Below, one piece after another: positions 60,497 to 64,000 of a DNA stretch of 64,000 nt (its first letter is position 1; each line of letters begins with the position of its first letter). Source of the DNA: Dyadobacter jiangsuensis (GTDB lineage Bacteria > Bacteroidota > Bacteroidia > Cytophagales > Spirosomataceae); the NCBI RefSeq assembly GCF_003014695.1, contig NZ_PYAS01000007.1, forward strand, positions 372,001 to 436,000, in the 5' to 3' direction. The translations under genes were made by a program, and so were the position numbers. The notes under the pieces were generated by a model. That model saw only the letters and a program-made list of their open reading frames with translations. It had not been told where the DNA came from and ran no database searches.

Positions 60497-60582
60497 GCGA
60501 GAAGTTGGGTGTCTGACAGCGATCGGCGGTTCGGTCAGGCACAAGCTCTCCATGGACGCATTTCGCGAGTCGGGGCCTGCCT

Positions 60583-60753
60583 ATTTTCCCCAGTGAGCTG
60601 CAAAACAAACTCACCCAGGCAAACTGCGAGTACATCGCCTGCGCGAAATGCGGCGGCGTGCACAACGGCAAGGATTTCCGCGAACTACCCACCTGTCCCG
60701 AATGCGACGACTGCGAATGGATCGAAGCTTCGAATGCGCAGCGGATAGCGTGA
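60583..60753 (+). CDS. Small zinc-ribbon-like protein, start codon uncertain
   Basis: In this otherwise gene-free gap (60497-60859) one frame encodes ANCEYIACAKCGGVHNGKDF-RELPTCPECDDCEWIEASNA before TGA at 60751. Two knuckle-like pairs (CEYIACAKC, CPECDDC) are spaced as in a zinc ribbon. The frame is open from 60517 but has no ATG, GTG or TTG in a sensible place. ATT at 60583 (giving 56 residues) is the best candidate. Alternatively a frameshift in the TTTTCCCC run at 60584-60591 joins it to the ATG at 60552 in another frame. It may be a functional small gene or a decayed one. The family was not recognised. Confidence 0.4.
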   Translation: MFPSELQNKLTQANCEYIACAKCGGVHNGKDFRELPTCPECDDCEWIEASNAQRIA

Positions 60754-60859
60754 TACGGCGTGACGTCCCCGGCCGCAGAGCGGCATCCTGCTTATAGCAT
60801 ACCAATGCACGTACCACGCCATGGCTCCACAGGAGCCTCCTCATGCACAATACGGTTCA

Positions 60860-62089
60860 TCAAACCGCATATTTCTTAACCAGCGCCGCGTTCAACTTGT
60901 GCCCCAGCCCCGGCGCGTCGGGCACGCGTATGTGTCCATTCTCGAACCGTTCGATCGGCGAAAGCAGCTCCGCGCGCCACGGTACTTCGCCGTAGGCATA
61001 TTCGAGAATAGAGAAGTTGGGAATGGAGGCGCATACCTGCACGCTGGCTGCCGTGGATACCGGTCCGCTGGGGTTGTGCGGGGCAATGGCGATATTGCCG
61101 GCCGTTTCGGCCAATGCTGCGATGAAACGTAATTCCTGAATGCCTCCGCAATGCTTTACGTCGGGCATGATCACGTCCAGTGCCCGCGTGGCGATCAGCT
61201 CCGCGAAGCCCTGCCTGCCGAATATCGACTCCCCGCCTGCCGATGGCTGTCGGGTAGCTTCGGTAATGGCACGGGTTTCGGCCGGAAATTGCTGTGGATC
61301 GACAGGCTCTTCGAACCAATACAAACCGGCTTTTTCCAAACGTTTGGCCGTAGAAATGGCGAGTTCCTGGTTCAAATGACTATGTACATCGATCAGCAGA
61401 TCGGTGTCCGGGCCGACGGTTTTCCGCACGGCTTCGATACAGCTTACTGCATAATCGATATCCGAAGCAATTTGCGTTTCATTCGAATTTTTCAATGGCT
61501 TCATATCATCGAAAGGCGCCAGTTTCACGGCTTTGAAACCGCTTTTCAATGCATTTTCAGCATTGGCCTGGAATGCGCTGATCAGCCGGCGGCCATTGGC
61601 GTCCCGCTCGTTGGTAGCCCGGTTGATATTGGCATACACTTTCAACTCGTTGCGCAGCTTGCCGCCGAGCAGCTCGTACACGGGCACACCGAGCGCCTTT
61701 CCCTTCAAATCCCACAAAGCATGCTCAATAGCGCTGAAAGCCGTAATGGCAATCTTGCCCCTTTCAAATGCCTTCTGAAACCCGCGCTGCCGGTACTGTT
61801 CCACAGCGAATGGCGATTCACCTTTGACCAATTGAAATAAATCATTCAGCTCCGTCCGCAACTGGCTGCCGCCATCTTTCACCGCGACCGAAAACCCGTG
61901 CGAAGCCTCGCCCAAACCCGTGAGTCCCTTGTCGGTAAGCAGTTCGACAAAATGCCAGTTGCCTCTCTGGTTCACCTTCACTTCGTGGACCCGGATGTCG
62001 GTAATGCGAATTTTGGTGTCGGCGTGCGGGATATCGAGCGCGAATGCGGGGAGTAAGGCAGCGTTTTTCAGGAAATTACGGCGGAACAT
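60860..62089 (-). CDS. Enolase superfamily (mandelate racemase/muconate lactonizing) enzyme
   Basis: A 409-residue protein with an N-terminal RRNFLKNAALLPAFALDI that resembles a Tat-type export signal. The capping domain (IRITDIRVHEVKVNQRGNWH, GLTGLGEASHGFS) is followed by the TIM barrel. Metal and catalytic motifs are visible: GFKAVKLAPFDD with the KxK-like strand, TDLLIDVHSHLN (Asp ligand), LYWFEEPVDPQQF (Glu ligand) and DVIMPDVKHCGG. A late His lies in IAPHNPSGP. Galactonate or related sugar-acid dehydratases have this layout, which would suit a galactose-related locus. The exact substrate is not determinable. It shares direction with the sulfatase genes. Confidence 0.88.
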   Translation of the reverse strand: MFRRNFLKNAALLPAFALDIPHADTKIRITDIRVHEVKVNQRGNWHFVELLTDKGLTGLGEASHGFSVAVKDGGSQLRTELNDLFQLVKGESPFAVEQYRQRGFQKAFERGKIAITAFSAIEHALWDLKGKALGVPVYELLGGKLRNELKVYANINRATNERDANGRRLISAFQANAENALKSGFKAVKLAPFDDMKPLKNSNETQIASDIDYAVSCIEAVRKTVGPDTDLLIDVHSHLNQELAISTAKRLEKAGLYWFEEPVDPQQFPAETRAITEATRQPSAGGESIFGRQGFAELIATRALDVIMPDVKHCGGIQELRFIAALAETAGNIAIAPHNPSGPVSTAASVQVCASIPNFSILEYAYGEVPWRAELLSPIERFENGHIRVPDAPGLGHKLNAALVKKYAV

Positions 62090-62127
62090 GGGGGTTGGGG
62101 GAAATTTGTTAACGGTAGGAAATTTTG

Positions 62128-62241
62128 ACGGCCGACAGCCGACCGCTGACCGCCGATTTATTTACAAGTGATCGGCCATGGCGGTCCATGGTCGGCGATC
62201 CGTGATCGGCCGTCAGTCGTCGGCGGTCAGCCGTCGGCCGC
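62128..62241. repeat. GC-rich palindromic repeat cluster, copy 1
   Basis: The gap between the sulfatase and enolase-type genes is packed with variants of GGTCGGCG and CCATGG words. Outer arms GACCGCTGACCGCCGA (62141-62156) and TCGGCGGTCAGCCGTC (62220-62235) are inverted with one mismatch. Inner pieces TGATCGGCC and GGCGGTCCATGGTCGGCGAT add further pairing. A related cluster lies at 63700-63815. Confidence 0.65.
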
Positions 62242-62251
62242 AGGCCCTGCC

Positions 62252-63682
62252 TCAATTCTCCGGCGCAATGGGCAGCGGCAGGTAATCCCGGTTCAGTATC
62301 ATCCATTCTTGCAAGCGCGTTTTCAGATCGTGCTCGATGGTCGCTACTTCGGGCTGGCCGGAGAGGTTGTTCGTTTCGTCGGGATCGGCCTGTAAGTCAT
62401 AGATTTCGAACATTTTGCGACGGTCGGCAAAGAGCAGCTTGTCGTATTTCTCTTCCAGTTTGCCTTCTGCGTGCTGCTGTTTCAAATCCAGCCAGAAAGG
62501 TTGTCCGGCAAAATCGACCGGGTGGTAGGGAATCTGCCAGATCGCATTGTAGATCAGCTTGTACTTTTTGTTAAAAATAGTCCTGCCCAGATCGAAATTG
62601 GACGAATTGGTAGGCAAGCCCTGCCCGTGCGCACCACGGACGGCAAAAATGTACTCGTGGCCGCCCTGCTGGGAGTCGGTAAAAGTGGGTGTGAGGCTCT
62701 TGCCGGTGATTTCTTTCGGAACAGGTACACCCGCAACGGCGAGAAATGTGGGGGCAATATCGATCCCGGAAACGAGCGCGTCGCTTACCTGCCCGGCCTT
62801 GATCAGCCTCGGGTGCCGGATAATCAACGGCACGTGAATGCCGAGATCGTACAAGGTGCCTTTGCCGCGCAGCAATGCCCCGCCATTGTCTCCTATAAAT
62901 ACAACGAGCGTATTTTCTTCCAGTCCCCGCTTTTTCAGATCGTCCAGCACGCGGCCGACGTCGCTGTCGAGTCGCTGGATTTCGCCGAGATAGGCTGCAA
63001 AATCAGCCCGCACACCTTTGGTATCCGGCCAATGCCCCGGCAATGTGAGCGATTGCGGATCGGGCTCGAAGTTTTTGGCATTGAAAATCCGGTGCGGGTC
63101 GCTGTACCCTACTTGTACGAAGAATGGTTTGTTTTTAGGTGCTTTGTCCAGAAACTCGGTGTATTGCTGGAAAATACTGTCGCGGTTACCGGTTGCATTC
63201 AGGTAATCGACGCGGTTTTTGAAAGTTTCGAGGCCATATTTCTCCAAAACAGCCACCGTTTCCGGCACGCGGCGGTTGCCGTCGAGATGGAAATTCCGGC
63301 CAAGAATACCGGTATGGTAGCCGCCTTTGCGCAACAGCTCGGGGTAGGCCGTCACCGACGCATCGAGCGGGGCCGAAAAGCGGGTCATCTGGACGTCGAG
63401 CGTGTTACGCCCGGTCATGATCGCCGCCCGCGAGAGTACGCATTGCGGCGCGGTGGTGTAGGCACGCGTGAAGCGGATGCCTTCCTGCGCCAGCCGGTCG
63501 ATATTCGGCGTCTTGATCTGCGGATAACCGTAACTGCTCAAAAACGGCGCGCTGTGGTCGTCGGAAACGATGAGAACGATATTAGGTGGCTGGGGAGCAG
63601 CGGGGGCCTTTTTTTTCTGCGCATGGGCTTGCCAGGTAGCGGCATGTAAGAGCGCGGTGGCAAACAGGAGTTGTTTTAGCAT
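62252..63682 (-). CDS. Secreted sulfatase (S1 family)
   Basis: A 476-residue enzyme from the ATG at 63682, with signal peptide QLLFATALLHAATWQAHAQ. NIVLIVSDDHSAPFLSSYGY supplies the Asp-Asp metal pair. The active-site segment APQCVLSRAAIMTGRNTLDV has Cys81 as the formylglycine precursor and Arg85. The position usually held by Pro or Ala is Leu83. VFIGDNGGALLRGKGTLYDL gives the second metal site, and IHVPLIIRHPRL follows. The C-terminal part (KMFEIYDLQADPDETNNLSG) is the usual sulfatase tail. It hydrolyses a sulfate ester in the periplasm or outside the cell. It neighbours another probable sulfatase and the alpha-galactosidase locus. Confidence 0.9.
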   Translation of the reverse strand: MLKQLLFATALLHAATWQAHAQKKKAPAAPQPPNIVLIVSDDHSAPFLSSYGYPQIKTPNIDRLAQEGIRFTRAYTTAPQCVLSRAAIMTGRNTLDVQMTRFSAPLDASVTAYPELLRKGGYHTGILGRNFHLDGNRRVPETVAVLEKYGLETFKNRVDYLNATGNRDSIFQQYTEFLDKAPKNKPFFVQVGYSDPHRIFNAKNFEPDPQSLTLPGHWPDTKGVRADFAAYLGEIQRLDSDVGRVLDDLKKRGLEENTLVVFIGDNGGALLRGKGTLYDLGIHVPLIIRHPRLIKAGQVSDALVSGIDIAPTFLAVAGVPVPKEITGKSLTPTFTDSQQGGHEYIFAVRGAHGQGLPTNSSNFDLGRTIFNKKYKLIYNAIWQIPYHPVDFAGQPFWLDLKQQHAEGKLEEKYDKLLFADRRKMFEIYDLQADPDETNNLSGQPEVATIEHDLKTRLQEWMILNRDYLPLPIAPEN

Positions 63683-63699
63683 GGGAGCTTGTGGTTTTT

Positions 63700-63815
63700 G
63701 ACCGCCGACCATGGACCGCCGACCGCCGATTTTGGGGTTATTTTTGTTTGGATATACTGAATCTATTGGTGTACAATGGCTCGGCTATCGGCCGTCAGCG
63801 GTCGGCGGTCGCGTT
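63700..63815. repeat. GC-rich palindromic repeat cluster, copy 2
   Basis: GACCGCCGACCATGGACCGC and a following CGACCGCCGAT stand on one side of an A/T-rich spacer. ATCGGCCGTCAGCGGTCGGC and GGTC stand on the other. The words match those of the cluster at 62128-62241 and again occupy the gap between two minus-strand genes. The right arm runs into the last codons of the gene ending at 63795. Confidence 0.6.
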
Positions 63816-64000
63816 CCCGCGCTCCATTTCCAGATAATACGGCCCCGTTACGCCTCCCTGGCCCTCAAACCACGATTCCACGAGGTAATCGCCCTTTTTG
63901 AGCCACACACCTGAAATGGTCACTGCATTACTATCCCCTTTCGCCAGTGCACTGCGCTGCACGTGGCCCACTCGTACCAAACTCCGCGTACCCTTGGCAA
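63795..64000 (-). CDS. Probable sulfatase, C-terminal end (partial)
   Basis: The frame is open from the window edge to the stop at 63795. It encodes AVTISGVWLKKGDYLVESWF-EGQGGVTGPYYLEMERGNATADR. The pattern L-K-K-G-x-Y-x-x-x-S/T-W-F ... G-x-Y-Y-L/V-x-V/M-E resembles the beta-sheet tail of Bacteroidota arylsulfatases, and the next gene is a sulfatase. The last four residues (TADR) come from the palindromic repeat, so the repeat probably replaced the original end. The catalytic part is outside the window. Confidence 0.5.
   Translation of the reverse strand, partial: AKGTRSLVRVGHVQRSALAKGDSNAVTISGVWLKKGDYLVESWFEGQGGVTGPYYLEMERGNATADR

Noticed and set aside
62471..63649. A 392-codon plus-strand open frame opposite the sulfatase
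   Set aside because: Antisense shadow; the minus strand has the full sulfatase motif set.
1..64000. tRNA, rRNA, insertion sequences, integrase or attachment sites
   Set aside because: No cloverleaf, rRNA or transposase signature was seen by reading; a tool search could still find short degenerate ones.

Overview
The window reads as chromosome of a Bacteroidota bacterium, most likely of the Cytophagales (Dyadobacter/Spirosoma type; this placement is inference from gene content). Direct evidence includes a SusC/SusD pair behind an ECF sigma/FecR switch, many secreted proteins with type IX secretion (T9SS) C-terminal sorting domains, lipoproteins, and promoter elements of the Bacteroidota form TAnnTTTG. 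No rRNA, tRNA, CRISPR array, insertion sequence or prophage was seen.

Layout. 1-5.7 kb: start of a cation-diffusion transporter, a beta-propeller/oxidoreductase pair, a DUF4136 lipoprotein, an AraC regulator and a LuxR regulator with a degenerate receiver. 5.8-6.8 kb: an Abi_2 (AbiD/AbiF-like) HEPN defence gene broken by one in-frame TGA, preceded by a terminator-like leader hairpin. 7-15.5 kb: L,D-transpeptidase, then a TetR regulator and a tripartite RND efflux operon that share a 13-bp operator. 15.5-20 kb: rpiA, a small unknown gene, and an operon of AhpD-like protein, YCII protein, ECF42-type sigma factor and Old Yellow Enzyme. 20-24.6 kb: a leucine-rich T9SS protein, an Rrf2 regulator with flavohaemoglobin (each behind a 26-bp palindrome), and a divergent doxX/hxlR pair.

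24.7-33.2 kb: three FG-GAP beta-propeller T9SS proteins on the minus strand. The last two are tandem duplicates, and between the first and second lies the scar of a second, collapsed doxX/hxlR pair. 33-42 kb: a GT39-like membrane glycosyltransferase, a MacB/FtsX-type permease, and a 1146-residue ThuA/sugar-dehydrogenase/PKD/cytochrome c fusion divergent from an NrtR-like Nudix regulator with a candidate operator between them. 42-47 kb: three LuxR-type regulators, two with the phospho-acceptor Asp replaced, converge on a periplasmic-propeller histidine kinase. 47.4-50.2 kb: a secreted peptidase_S74 (tail-fibre type) protein and a T9SS protein.

50.3-64 kb: a polysaccharide-utilisation locus with a clan GH-D alpha-galactosidase bearing an N-terminal CBM35-like module, SusD, SusC with an STN signalling domain, FecR anti-sigma and ECF sigma. 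Next come an enolase-superfamily enzyme, a sulfatase and the end of another probable sulfatase, separated by GC-rich palindromic repeats. Together these suggest uptake and breakdown of an alpha-galactoside, possibly a sulfated galactan; the sulfatase link is inference from adjacency.
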